Positions 27,201 through 35,942 of a stretch of 64,000 nucleotides of DNA are shown in pieces. The position numbers and the translations under genes were made by a program. The DNA lies in assembly GCF_001399755.1 (NCBI RefSeq), contig NZ_LJCP01000006.1:62001-126000 (forward strand), given 5' to 3'. The notes beneath the pieces are model-generated. The model was not told the origin of the DNA. It searched no databases and worked only from the letters and a program-made list of their open reading frames with translations. How positions within the stretch are numbered: position 1 is the first letter of the stretch; every line of letters begins with the position of its first letter. The DNA is from Thiohalorhabdus denitrificans (lineage in GTDB: Bacteria; Pseudomonadota; Gammaproteobacteria; Thiohalorhabdales; Thiohalorhabdaceae).

Positions 27201-28296
27201 GCGCGGCGGCGATCCCACCCCCAACATCTGGCCCGGGTTCACCGACGCCCTGGCGGGCCTGGTGGTGGCCCTGGTCTTCCTCCTGGTGCTGTTCTTCCTG
27301 TTCGAGGTGGTCCTCTCCCGCCAGGTGACCGGCCAGGAGGAGATCATCGGCAATCTGCGCAGCCAGGTGGACCGCCTCGCGGGGATTCTGGGGGAGAGCC
27401 AGGAGGAGCGCGAGCGGCTGGAAGAGCGCCTGGCGGAGAGCCGGCAGCGCCGCCAGGAGCTGGACGCGGAGCTGGCCCGCACCCGGGAGGAGCTGGCGGC
27501 GGTCCGGGAGCGGCGCCAGGCCCTGGAGCAGGACCTCGCCGCCGCCCGCGCGGAGCGGGAGGCCAGCGAGGAGGAGCTGGCCGAGACCCGGGAGGAGCTT
27601 ACTGGGGCCCGAACGAATCTGGACGTGCTGTCCGAGCGGGTGGCGGCCCTCAACGAGCGCCTGGAGCGCATGGAGCGGGCCCTGGCCCTGGAGGAGCGGG
27701 AGCGCCGGGCCGCCGAGGAGCAGGTGAGCGCGCTGGAGGAGCGCGTGGCCAGCCAGCGGCAGCGGGTGGGCGAGCAGCAGGAGCGCATCCAGGCCATGGC
27801 GGCGCAGATCCGCACCCAGCTCCTGGAGCGCGTGGAGGAGCTGGAGCGCTACCGCTCCGAGTTCTTCGGCCGGCTGCGGGAGGTCTTCGCCGACGCCCCC
27901 AACATCGAGATCCGCGGCGACCGCTTCGTCTTCCAGTCGGAGATCCTCTTCCCCTCGGGGGAGGCGGCCCTGTCCGACGCCGGCGCGGAGCAGCTCCAGC
28001 GCTTCGTTACCGTCTACGACCAGGTCCGGGAGGAGATCCCGGAGGGTCTGGACATGATCATCCAGGTGGAGGGCCATACCGACCGGGTTCCCGTGCGGGG
28101 CGGGCGGTACGGCTCCAACTGGGAGCTGTCCACCGCCCGCGCCCTTTCGGTGGTCCACTCCCTGGTGAATCAGGGCATTCGGCCGGGCCGCCTGGCGGCG
28201 GCGGGCTACGGGGAATACCATCCCCTCACCCCAGGGGAGACCCCGGACCAGCGGCGCCAGAACCGCCGCATCGAGCTCAAGATCACCCAGCGCTGA
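27187..28296 (+). CDS. MotB/OmpA-type peptidoglycan-binding stator partner (ZorB-like)
   Basis: 369-aa protein with one N-terminal membrane helix (about 18-43), PGFTDALAGLVVALVFLLVL, carrying an Asp in the position of the proton-binding Asp32 of MotB. A very long charged coiled coil follows (about 45-215). The C-terminal OmpA-like domain (about 230-369) contains QVEGHTDRVPVRGG and the NWELSTARALSVV peptidoglycan-binding motif, ending RRQNRRIELKI. It is coupled to the MotA-like gene. The architecture fits a cell-wall-anchored rotary or force-transmitting stator with an extended rod. Confidence 0.9.
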   Translation: MRRTRRGGDPTPNIWPGFTDALAGLVVALVFLLVLFFLFEVVLSRQVTGQEEIIGNLRSQVDRLAGILGESQEERERLEERLAESRQRRQELDAELARTREELAAVRERRQALEQDLAAARAEREASEEELAETREELTGARTNLDVLSERVAALNERLERMERALALEERERRAAEEQVSALEERVASQRQRVGEQQERIQAMAAQIRTQLLERVEELERYRSEFFGRLREVFADAPNIEIRGDRFVFQSEILFPSGEAALSDAGAEQLQRFVTVYDQVREEIPEGLDMIIQVEGHTDRVPVRGGRYGSNWELSTARALSVVHSLVNQGIRPGRLAAAGYGEYHPLTPGETPDQRRQNRRIELKITQR

Positions 28297-28312
28297 AGGA
28301 GTTTCGGGCGGG

Positions 28313-29167
28313 ATGGCCAACCAGGGAAGGGAAGGGGTGAGCCGGCCGGCCGTGGCCGTCACCGGCTGCTCCTCGGGGATCGGTGCGTGCATCGCCCAGG
28401 GGCTGCATGAGCGGGGCTACCGGGTGTTGGCCACCGCCCGCCGGGAGGAGGACCGGCGCCGCCTGACGGAGCAGGGGCTGGAGGCTTTGCCCTTGGAGCT
28501 GGCCGATCGGGACTCGGTGGCCGCATGCGCCGCCGCCGTTGCCGAGCGGGCCGGGGGCAGCCTGGTGGGGCTGGTGAACAACGCCGCCTACGGCCAGCCC
28601 GGGGCGGTGGAGGACCTGTCGCGGGAGGTGCTGGAGGCCCAGTTCCAGGCCAACCTGCTGGGCACCCACGACCTGACCGTGCGCCTGCTGCCGGTGATGC
28701 GGGAGCAGGGCTTCGGCCGGATGGTCCAGATCAGCTCCCTGCTCGGCCTGGTGGCGCTGCGCTACCGGGGGGCCTACAACGCCAGCAAGTTCGCCCTGGA
28801 GGGCCTCACCGACACCCTGCGCCTGGAGCTGGCGGGCAGCGGCGTCCATCCGGTGCTGGTGGAGCCCGGCCCCGTCACCAGCCGCTTCCGGGAGAACGCC
28901 TTCCGGGCCTTCCAGGCCAACATCGACGTAGAGCGCAGCCCCCACCGGGAGACCTACGAGCAGGAAGTGAGCGCCCGCCTCGCCGGCGACGAGGATGCCC
29001 CCTTCACCCTCGGCCCGGAGGCGGTGCTGGCCAAGACGGTCAAGGCCCTGGAGGCCCGGCGGCCCCGGCCGCGCTACTACGTCACCTTCCCCACCTACCT
29101 GCTGGCCGGGCTCAAGTGGTCCCTGCCCGTGCGGACCCTGGATCCCCTTCTGCGGCGGATCAGCTAG
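28313..29167 (+). CDS. Short-chain dehydrogenase/reductase (YbbO-like)
   Basis: 284-aa classical SDR. The cofactor motif is VTGCSSGIG, and TARREED after strand 2 suggests NADP preference. NNAAYG, the catalytic Ser in QISSLLG and the YNASK motif (Tyr-x-x-x-Lys) are all present. VEPGPVTSRF follows. The C-terminal extension ending PVRTLDPLLRRIS resembles the E. coli YbbO branch; the substrate is unknown, possibly an aldehyde or lipid. It lies 16 nt after the MotB-like gene, so it may be co-transcribed with the stator pair. Confidence 0.88.
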   Translation: MANQGREGVSRPAVAVTGCSSGIGACIAQGLHERGYRVLATARREEDRRRLTEQGLEALPLELADRDSVAACAAAVAERAGGSLVGLVNNAAYGQPGAVEDLSREVLEAQFQANLLGTHDLTVRLLPVMREQGFGRMVQISSLLGLVALRYRGAYNASKFALEGLTDTLRLELAGSGVHPVLVEPGPVTSRFRENAFRAFQANIDVERSPHRETYEQEVSARLAGDEDAPFTLGPEAVLAKTVKALEARRPRPRYYVTFPTYLLAGLKWSLPVRTLDPLLRRIS

Positions 29168-29500
29168 GCCTTCGGCGGGTTGACCGCGGAGACGCGGAGG
29201 ACGCGGAGAAAAAGCGGCGAAAACCACGGGGTCATGGAGAAAGGCAGCTGTCTAGCCGAAGCGGGCCAATAGGCCCAATGGCCGTCCGCACCAACGAATA
29301 ACCGAGCCCCTTGCCGGCCGGAAGGCAACCAGTTCTTCCTCCGTGCCCTCCGTGGTAAGAAGGTCGTTAAGCTTGGTCTTTCTCTGCGTCTCTGCGGTTA
29401 TACCTGCCCCTGGCGAGCCGGCGTGTTATCTCCGGTTCCGGTTTACGTTATCCTTTGGGCCTTTCGACGCCCGCCCCTTCCACCAACGGGAACGTCCACA
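29168..29500. other. Non-coding gap between the SDR gene and trkA
   Basis: 333 bp dominated by nonamer-type inverted repeats (29181-29400). No gene is convincing. The last 80 bp before trkA (GGTTTACGTTATCCT around 29447) may hold its promoter, but no clear hexamer pair can be assigned. Confidence 0.45.
29181..29400. repeat. Nonamer-repeat inverted element before trkA
   Basis: The left arm (29181-29211) is TGACCGCGGAGACGCGGAGG followed by ACGCGGAGAAA, three units of the CGCGGAGAC type. The right arm (29379-29400), TTTCTCTGCGTCTCTGCGG then TTA, is its near-complement with one unit missing. A further related stretch, TTCCTCCGTGCCCTCCGTGG, lies at 29336-29355. Confidence 0.65.
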
Positions 29501-30877
29501 GTGAAGATCGTCATCCTCGGCGCCGGCCAGGTGGGCGCCCCGGTGGCCGAGCAGCTCGCCCTGGAAGGCCACGACATCACGGTGGTGGACCGGGACGGCG
29601 ACAAGGTCGCCGCGCTGGGGGAGCGCCTGGACATCCAGACGGTGACGGGCCAGGCGGCCTATCCCCCCATCCTGGAGGAGGCCGGGATGGGGGCGGCCGA
29701 CATGGTCCTGGCGGTAACGGGCACCGACGAGGTGAACATGGTGGCCTGCCAGATGGCCGAGACCCTGTTCCACACCCCCACCAAGCTGGCCCGCCTGCGT
29801 GCCCCCGAATTCCTCGCCCATCCCGAGCTGTTCAACCGGGAAGCCTTTCCGGTCGACTACATCATCAGTCCCGAACAGGTGGTCACCGACGGCATCCACC
29901 GCCTCATCGAGCATCCCGGCTCGCTGCAGGTGGTGGACTTCGCCGGCGGGCGGGTGCGGCTGGTGGGCGTGCGCGCCGACGCCGACGGTCCGCTGGTGGG
30001 CCACCAGCTCCAGGAGCTGCGCCACCGCATACCCGGGGTGGAGACCCGGGTGGCCGCCATCTACCGCCGCGGCCAGGCCCTGATCCCCGAGGGCCAGACG
30101 GTCATCGAGGAGGGCGACGAGGTCTTCTTCATCGCCGCCCGCGAGCACATCCAGTCGGTGCTTCGGTCCCTGCGCGCGGTGGAGGACACGGTGCGCACGG
30201 TGGCCATCGTCGGTGGTGGCAAGATCGGCAGCTCCCTGGCCAAGGCCCTGGAGCGCACCCCCGTGCAGGTGAAGCTCATCGACCACAACGCCCGCAACGC
30301 GGCGGAGGTGGCGGCCGGCCTCAAGAACACCCTGGTCCTGCAGGGCGACGGCGCCGACGAGGAGCTGCTTCGGGAGGAGAACATCGGCGCCATGAACGTC
30401 TTCGTCGCCGTGACCAACGACGACGAGGCCAACATCCTCTCCTCCATGCTGGCCAAGCGCATGGGCGTGGGCCGGGCGGTGACCCTCATCAACCGCGGCG
30501 CGTACGTGGACCTGGTGCAGCAGACCGGAATCGACGTGGCCGTCTCTCCCCACCAGGCCACTATCGGGCGCATCCTCGCCCACGTGCGGCGCGGGGACGT
30601 GGCCATGGTGCACAGTCTGCGCCGGGGAGCCGCCGAGGCCCTGGAGGTGCTGGCCCACGGCGACGCCTCCACCTCCCGGGTAATCGGCAAGCGCCTCGAC
30701 GAGGTCCGCCTGCCCAAGGGGGTGACTATCGGGGCCATCGTGCGCGATGACCAAGTGCTCATCGCCCACCGCCACGTGGTCATCCAGCCCGAGGACCACG
30801 TCATCCTGTTCCTGGTGGACAAGCGCAAGATCGCCCAGGTGGAGAAGCTCTTCCAGGTCGGCCTGGGGTTCTTCTAG
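29501..30877 (+). CDS. trkA: Trk potassium uptake regulator TrkA
   Basis: 458-aa cytoplasmic gating subunit of the Trk K+ transporter, exactly the length of E. coli TrkA. It has two RCK repeats: the first begins MKIVILGAGQVG (NAD-binding, residues 7-12) and the second has IVGGGKIGSSLAKAL near 235. Each is followed by a TrkA-C segment. I chose GTG 29501 because the conserved domain begins there; the open frame upstream is not family-like. Its stop overlaps the GTG start of trkH by one base. Confidence 0.96.
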   Translation: MKIVILGAGQVGAPVAEQLALEGHDITVVDRDGDKVAALGERLDIQTVTGQAAYPPILEEAGMGAADMVLAVTGTDEVNMVACQMAETLFHTPTKLARLRAPEFLAHPELFNREAFPVDYIISPEQVVTDGIHRLIEHPGSLQVVDFAGGRVRLVGVRADADGPLVGHQLQELRHRIPGVETRVAAIYRRGQALIPEGQTVIEEGDEVFFIAAREHIQSVLRSLRAVEDTVRTVAIVGGGKIGSSLAKALERTPVQVKLIDHNARNAAEVAAGLKNTLVLQGDGADEELLREENIGAMNVFVAVTNDDEANILSSMLAKRMGVGRAVTLINRGAYVDLVQQTGIDVAVSPHQATIGRILAHVRRGDVAMVHSLRRGAAEALEVLAHGDASTSRVIGKRLDEVRLPKGVTIGAIVRDDQVLIAHRHVVIQPEDHVILFLVDKRKIAQVEKLFQVGLGFF

Positions 30878-32334
30878 TGCACTGGGGGGCGATCGGCTAC
30901 CTGGCGGGCCTGCTGCTCATGGTGTTCTCCACCGCCATGCTGCCGCCCCTGGCCATCGCCTGGTACTACGGGGACGGGGCCCTGGTGGCCTTCGTGGATT
31001 CCTACCTGCTGACCCTGGGCACCGGCTTCGTGCTGTGGGTCACCCTGCGCGGCGCCCCACGGGACCTGAACCACCGCGACGGCTTCCTGCTGGTTACCCT
31101 GTTCTGGGTGGTCCTCGCCCTGTTCGGCGCCCTGCCCTTGCTGCTGTCCGGGGCCACGCCGGGCTTCACGAGCGCCTTCTTCGAATCCATGTCGGGACTC
31201 ACCACCACCGGCTCCACGGTCCTCTCCGGGATCGAGGACCTGCCGCACGGCATCCGCTTCTGGCGCCAGGAGATGCAGTGGCTCGGGGGCATGGGCATCA
31301 TCATTCTGGCCCTGGCCATCCTGCCCATCCTGCAGGTGGGCGGCATGCAGCTGTACAAGGCGGAGGTGCCGGGGCCGGTGAAGGACCAGAAGCTCACCCC
31401 CCGGGTGAACGAGACCGCCAAGGCCCTGTGGCTCATCTACATCGGCCTCACCGTGGTGGCGGTCCTGGCCCTGTGGGCGGCTGGGATGGGGCCCTTCGAC
31501 GCCGTCGCCCACGCCTTCAGCTCGGTGGCCACCGGCGGCTTCTCCCCCTACGACGACAGCGTCGGGCATTTCTCCAGCCCGCTGATCCACTACCTCATCG
31601 TCCTCTTCATGTTCCTCGGCGGGGCCAACTTCGCCCTGCACTTCGCCTTCCTGCATGGCGGCGGCCTGCGCGGCTACCTGGGCGACCCGGAGTTCCGCGC
31701 CTACCTGGCGCTCCACGTGGTGGCGGCGCTGCTGGTCACGGGTTTTCTGATGGCCTACCAGGCCTACCCGAGCCTGGAGGAGAGCTTCCGCAGCGCCCTG
31801 TTCCAGACCGTGTCCATCGGCACCACCACCGGCTTCGCCACGGCCGACTACGCGGCCTGGCCCTCCCTGCTGCCCTTCTTCATCCTCATGATCGGCTTCT
31901 TCATGGGAAGCGCCGGCAGCACCACCGGCGGCATCAAGGTGATGCGCTTCCTGCTGCTGTGGAAGCAGGGGATCCGCCAGGCCTACCTGCTCATCCACCC
32001 CCACGCCATCGCCCCCATCAAGATGCGCGAGCGAGCGGTCCCCGAGGGGGTCATCCAGGCGGTCTGGGGGTTCTTCGCCGTCTACGTGACCACCTTCATC
32101 CTGCTGACCCTGGTGATGATGGCTCTGGAGGGCGGCAAGTTCGAGACCTCGGTGGGGGCGGTGGGCGCTACCCTGACCTGCGTCGGCCCCGGCCTGGGGG
32201 AGGTGGGCCCGGCGAACAACTTCGCCAGCATCTCCACCCCCGGACAATGGGTGCTGTCGCTGGCCATGCTCATGGGCCGGCTGGAGCTGTTCACCTTTTT
32301 CGTTCTTCTGATGCCCGCCTTCTGGCGGAAGTAA
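30877..32334 (+). CDS. trkH: Trk potassium transporter membrane subunit TrkH
   Basis: 485-aa K+-translocating subunit with the four M1-P-M2 repeats of the Trk/Ktr family. The pore loops are visible as MSGLTTTGSTV, SSVATGGFSPYD, VSIGTTTGFATADY and LTCVGPGLG. The segment GSAGSTTGGIKVMRFLLLWK is a family hallmark. It starts with GTG directly at the trkA stop. The 3' end overlaps the convergent BCCT gene by 44 bp. Confidence 0.96.
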   Translation: MHWGAIGYLAGLLLMVFSTAMLPPLAIAWYYGDGALVAFVDSYLLTLGTGFVLWVTLRGAPRDLNHRDGFLLVTLFWVVLALFGALPLLLSGATPGFTSAFFESMSGLTTTGSTVLSGIEDLPHGIRFWRQEMQWLGGMGIIILALAILPILQVGGMQLYKAEVPGPVKDQKLTPRVNETAKALWLIYIGLTVVAVLALWAAGMGPFDAVAHAFSSVATGGFSPYDDSVGHFSSPLIHYLIVLFMFLGGANFALHFAFLHGGGLRGYLGDPEFRAYLALHVVAALLVTGFLMAYQAYPSLEESFRSALFQTVSIGTTTGFATADYAAWPSLLPFFILMIGFFMGSAGSTTGGIKVMRFLLLWKQGIRQAYLLIHPHAIAPIKMRERAVPEGVIQAVWGFFAVYVTTFILLTLVMMALEGGKFETSVGAVGATLTCVGPGLGEVGPANNFASISTPGQWVLSLAMLMGRLELFTFFVLLMPAFWRK

Positions 32335-33931
32335 CGCCGCCCTCCCCCCGCTCGTCCAGGCTCAGGCCCGGCATGCGGGCCTCCCCTTGCCGGAGCTCCT
32401 CCGCCGACGGCACCCCCGCCGTGGCGTAGTCCACCCGCAGCGCCCGTACCAGCCCGAAGCACGCCACCAGGAGGAACACCGCCATGGGCAGCCCCGTGGT
32501 GAGCGAGGCGGTGCGCAGGGCGGTCAGGCCCCCGGCGTAGAGCAGGGTTCCGGCCACCGCGCCCTCGGCCAGCGCCCAGAACAGGCGCTGGGCGCGGGGC
32601 GGATCGGGGTGGCCGCCGGAGGTGACCATGTCGTCCACCAGGGAGCCCGAGTCCGAGGAGGTGACGAAGAAGACGATCACCAGCAGGGTGGCCAGGGCCC
32701 AGGTGAGGGTGTGCAGGGGCAGGTTCTCCAGGACGGCGAACAGGGCCAGGGCCTCGTTGCGCACCGCCTGCTCGGCGATGCCGCCGGGGCCCTGCGTCTC
32801 GAGGTAGATGCCCGTGCCGCCCAGGATGGAAAACCAGAGGAATCCCCCCAGGCTGGGCACCAGCAGGGTGGTGGTGAGGAACTCGCGGATGGTGCGGCCC
32901 TTGGAGATGCGCGCCACGAAGACGCCCACGAACGGCGACCAGGAGATCCACCAGCTCCAGTAGAACAGGGTCCAGTGGGACTGCCAGCCGCCGTCGCTGC
33001 CGGGCTCAATGTGTAGGCTGGTGAAGGGGAACTTCTGCAGGTAGTAGCCCAGGCTGTCCAGGAACACCTCCAGCAGGAAGACCGTGGGCCCCACCACCAG
33101 GAGGAAGAGGAAAAGCAGGAAGGTCAGGCCGATGTTGAGCTGGCTGAGGAAGCGGATGCCGCGATGCAGGCCGGAGACCACCGAGATGGTGGCCACGGCG
33201 GTGATGCCGGCCACCAACAGGAGCTGGGCGCCGATGTCCTGCGGCATGCCGAACAGGCGGGCGAAGCCGGCGTTGACCTGGGCGGCGCCCAGGCCGAGGG
33301 AGGTGGCCACGCCGAACAGAGTGCCCACGGTGCACAGCACATCCACGGCGTGGCCCGGGGCGCCGCGGATGCGCTCGCCGAGCAGGGGGTACAGCAGCGA
33401 GCGAGGGGCAAGCGGCAGGCCGTGGCGGAAGTGGAAGTAGGCCAGCGGCAGGGCCAGGGCCGAATAGATGGCCCACGGATGCAGGCCCCAGTGGTAGAAG
33501 GTGTAGCGCATGGCCTCGCGCAGGGCGTCCGCCTCGCCCGCCGCCTGCGGGGGCGGGTCGGCGAAGTGCTGCAGGGGCTCGGCGGCGCCGAAGAACACCA
33601 GGCCGATGCCCATGCCGGCGCTCAGGAGCATGCTGAACCAGGCCAGGTAGCCGAACTCGGGGCGCGCCTCCGGACCGCCGAGGCGAATGCGGCCGAAGCG
33701 CGAGAACAGCAGCCAGACCACGAAGCCGAGCAGGGTGCTGGCGGTGAGGATGTAGAACCACCCGAAGGTTGCGACGATGCTGCTCTGCAGGGTCTGGAAC
33801 AGGGACCGGGCGGTGGCCGTGTAGGTGCCGCCAAAGGCGACGAAGGCCACCACCAGGGCGGCGGCAGGTAGGAAGACCCAGGGCTCCATGGCCCGGGTCA
33901 GGCGGGCGAAGGGCCGGGGCTGGTTGGGCAT
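32291..33931 (-). CDS. BCCT-family betaine/choline/carnitine-type transporter
   Basis: 546-aa Na+- or H+-coupled transporter with about 12 helices. The family signature around helices 8-9 is present: WTLFYWSWWISWSPFVGVFVARISKGRTIREF, containing the tryptophan-rich substrate box. GMGIGLVFFGAAEPLQHFADPP near the N-terminus is also typical. I chose the ATG at 33931 because GGGAGG lies just upstream. It follows the proX-like gene by 25 nt, suggesting one osmoprotectant-uptake operon. The charged C-terminal tail extends over the 3' end of trkH on the opposite strand. Confidence 0.93.
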   Translation of the reverse strand: MPNQPRPFARLTRAMEPWVFLPAAALVVAFVAFGGTYTATARSLFQTLQSSIVATFGWFYILTASTLLGFVVWLLFSRFGRIRLGGPEARPEFGYLAWFSMLLSAGMGIGLVFFGAAEPLQHFADPPPQAAGEADALREAMRYTFYHWGLHPWAIYSALALPLAYFHFRHGLPLAPRSLLYPLLGERIRGAPGHAVDVLCTVGTLFGVATSLGLGAAQVNAGFARLFGMPQDIGAQLLLVAGITAVATISVVSGLHRGIRFLSQLNIGLTFLLFLFLLVVGPTVFLLEVFLDSLGYYLQKFPFTSLHIEPGSDGGWQSHWTLFYWSWWISWSPFVGVFVARISKGRTIREFLTTTLLVPSLGGFLWFSILGGTGIYLETQGPGGIAEQAVRNEALALFAVLENLPLHTLTWALATLLVIVFFVTSSDSGSLVDDMVTSGGHPDPPRAQRLFWALAEGAVAGTLLYAGGLTALRTASLTTGLPMAVFLLVACFGLVRALRVDYATAGVPSAEELRQGEARMPGLSLDERGEGGVTSARRRASEERKR

Positions 33932-33956
33932 GACAGCCTCCCTGGCCGGGATTTCC

Positions 33957-34973
33957 CTATTGAGATTGCGGGTTTTTCCCTGGTTCTTCAACCTCTCCGG
34001 TGAGCCAGTAGCGGATCCGGGCTGGGTGCTCGCGGATGTAGCCCTCCACCGCCTCCTCCGGGGAGGTGTCCTGGGCCTCCAGCAGCAGCGCGGCCAGCTC
34101 CTCCTGGGGCAGGTAGAGGCGGCTGAAGAAGCCCGTCACGCGGGGTGGGAAGTCGTTGTGGAAGCCCTGTCGGGCGAGGGCATGGACGCGCTCCTCGCCG
34201 CCCAGCACCCCCTCCGGGTCCTTCAGGAAGCGCAGGTCGTAGGCGGCGAAGACCCAGTGCGGCCGCCACGCGGTTACCACCACCCAGTCGCGATTGCGGA
34301 TGGCGCGGTCAAGCACGGCGGTCATGGCCGCGCCGCTGGCCGGCACCAGATCCATTTCCTCCAGGTTGTAGGCCTCCATGGCCCGTTCCGAGGCCTGCAT
34401 GAGCCCGGAGCCGGGGTCGATGCCCTGGACGCGGCCGCCCACCCGGCGGCCCACCGCCGGGTCCGCCAGGTCGGGGATGGCGGCCAGCTCCGCCTCCGGC
34501 ACGTAGGCGGGCACCACCCAGCCCAGCCGCCCCGTGTAGAGCACCCCCAGGTTGACCACCCGGTCGCGCACCTTCTCCCAGTAGTCCCGATGGGTCACCG
34601 GCAGCCAGGCCATGAGCATGATGTCCAGGTCGCCGTTCGCCACCCCCTGGTACTGGATGCCGATGTCGGTCATGACCCGCTCCACCTCCAGCCCCATGCG
34701 CCGCTCCAGGAGGCGCTGGGCCAGCAGGGAGACCACCTCGGCGTCGGACCAGGCGGTCCAGCCGATGCGCAGGGTGCGGGCCGTTCCGCCGTTTGTCCCC
34801 GGCGCTACGGGAGGCGGCTCCCCGGCCCGCTCCGCCGGTGCGCCCCGGTGGGCGGTCTCCCCCGGTCCAGGCCGTCCGCTGAGGCCGGGGCCGCACAGGA
34901 ACAGGTAGACGAACAGGGCGGCCGCCACCCCGCCCACCACGCCGATGGTCAGCCACCGCAGCCAGGGACGCAT
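33957..34973 (-). CDS. proX: Glycine betaine/proline ABC transporter substrate-binding protein (ProX/OpuAC type)
   Basis: 338-aa OpuAC-family protein. The N-terminus has a hydrophobic helix (about 8-28) without a clear cleavage site or lipobox, so it may stay membrane-anchored. A Pro/Gly-rich linker (about 30-65) follows, then the binding domain beginning RTLRIGWTAWSDAEVVSLLAQ. Tryptophans suited to a betaine-binding cage occur in IGWTAWSD, MAWLPVTHRDYW and TAWRPHWVF. It starts 10 nt after the permease gene. Confidence 0.9.
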   Translation of the reverse strand: MRPWLRWLTIGVVGGVAAALFVYLFLCGPGLSGRPGPGETAHRGAPAERAGEPPPVAPGTNGGTARTLRIGWTAWSDAEVVSLLAQRLLERRMGLEVERVMTDIGIQYQGVANGDLDIMLMAWLPVTHRDYWEKVRDRVVNLGVLYTGRLGWVVPAYVPEAELAAIPDLADPAVGRRVGGRVQGIDPGSGLMQASERAMEAYNLEEMDLVPASGAAMTAVLDRAIRNRDWVVVTAWRPHWVFAAYDLRFLKDPEGVLGGEERVHALARQGFHNDFPPRVTGFFSRLYLPQEELAALLLEAQDTSPEEAVEGYIREHPARIRYWLTGEVEEPGKNPQSQ

Positions 34974-34982
34974 ACGGGCCTC

Positions 34983-35942
34983 CTACCCTCCGCCCCCGCC
35001 GCGGGGCAGCACGCGCTGGGGCTGGAACAGTCCGCGCAGCCGCTCGCGCACGGTGACGCGGCGCCGGCGGCCGAAGCTCTGGGTGATGCGGTCGAGAATG
35101 ATGGCCAGAATCACCACGCCGAGGCCGCCCTCGAAGCCGATGCCCACCTGCAGCTGTTGGATGCCGCGCAGGACCACGTCGCCCAGGCCTCCGGCGCCGA
35201 TCATGGAGGCGATCACCACCATGGACAGCGCCAGCATGATGTTCTGGTTCACCCCCGCCATGATGGAGGGCATGGCCGAGGGCACCTGCACCTTGAACAG
35301 CAGCTGGCGCGGCGTGCAGCCGAAGGCCAGGCCCGCCTCCACCCGCTCCCGGGGCACCTCCCGGATCCCCAGGTTGGTGAGGCGCACCGCCGGCGGCATG
35401 GAGAAGATGATGGTGGCGATGACGCCGGGCACCTTGCCGGTGCTGAAGAACATCACCGCCGGGATCAGGTAGACGAAGGCCGGCATGGTCTGCATGAAGT
35501 CCAGGACCGGGCGGACCACTTTCTCCACCGTATCGCTGCGGGAGGCCCAGATGCCCAGGGGCAGGCCGATGGCCAGGCTCACCACCGTGGCGGCGAGCAC
35601 CAGGGCCAGGGTGGAGACCGTGTCCGGCCACAGCCCCATGCCCACCACCAGGGCCAGGGCCACCAGGGCGAACAGGGCGAAGCGCCAGCCCACCCGCCAG
35701 GCCCCCAGCAGCACGACGGCCACGGTGAGCAGCCAGGCGGGCGGGGCCAGCAGCAGCCATTCCAGGCCCCCGGTCAGGCCCCCCACCACCGCCACGATGG
35801 CGTCGAACAGCCATTGCAGGTTGGCCAGCAGCCAGTCCACGGCCCGCTCGATGTACTCCGCCACCGGCACCCCGCAGGGCACGGCCGCCCAGGCCGGGGC
35901 CGGGACCAGCAGGCCGAGGGGGAGCAGCCGCCGCACGGTCAC
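34983..35942 (-). CDS. proW: Glycine betaine/proline ABC transporter permease (ProW type)
   Basis: 319-aa inner-membrane permease with several helices. The binding-protein-dependent transport signature lies in the EAA loop, VERVEAGLAFGCTPRQLLFKVQVPSAMP-like region (VEAGLAFGCTPRQLLFKV is read). It starts with GTG at 35942, overlapping the ATPase gene stop (GTGA). An N-terminal hydrophobic stretch is followed by a periplasmic segment before the permease core, as in ProW. Confidence 0.92.
   Translation of the reverse strand: MTVRRLLPLGLLVPAPAWAAVPCGVPVAEYIERAVDWLLANLQWLFDAIVAVVGGLTGGLEWLLLAPPAWLLTVAVVLLGAWRVGWRFALFALVALALVVGMGLWPDTVSTLALVLAATVVSLAIGLPLGIWASRSDTVEKVVRPVLDFMQTMPAFVYLIPAVMFFSTGKVPGVIATIIFSMPPAVRLTNLGIREVPRERVEAGLAFGCTPRQLLFKVQVPSAMPSIMAGVNQNIMLALSMVVIASMIGAGGLGDVVLRGIQQLQVGIGFEGGLGVVILAIILDRITQSFGRRRRVTVRERLRGLFQPQRVLPRGGGGG

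Noticed and set aside
26136-29167. Complete Zorya anti-phage system
   Set aside because: Only A- and B-like genes are present; the ZorC, ZorD or ZorE effector types are missing and the next gene is an SDR.
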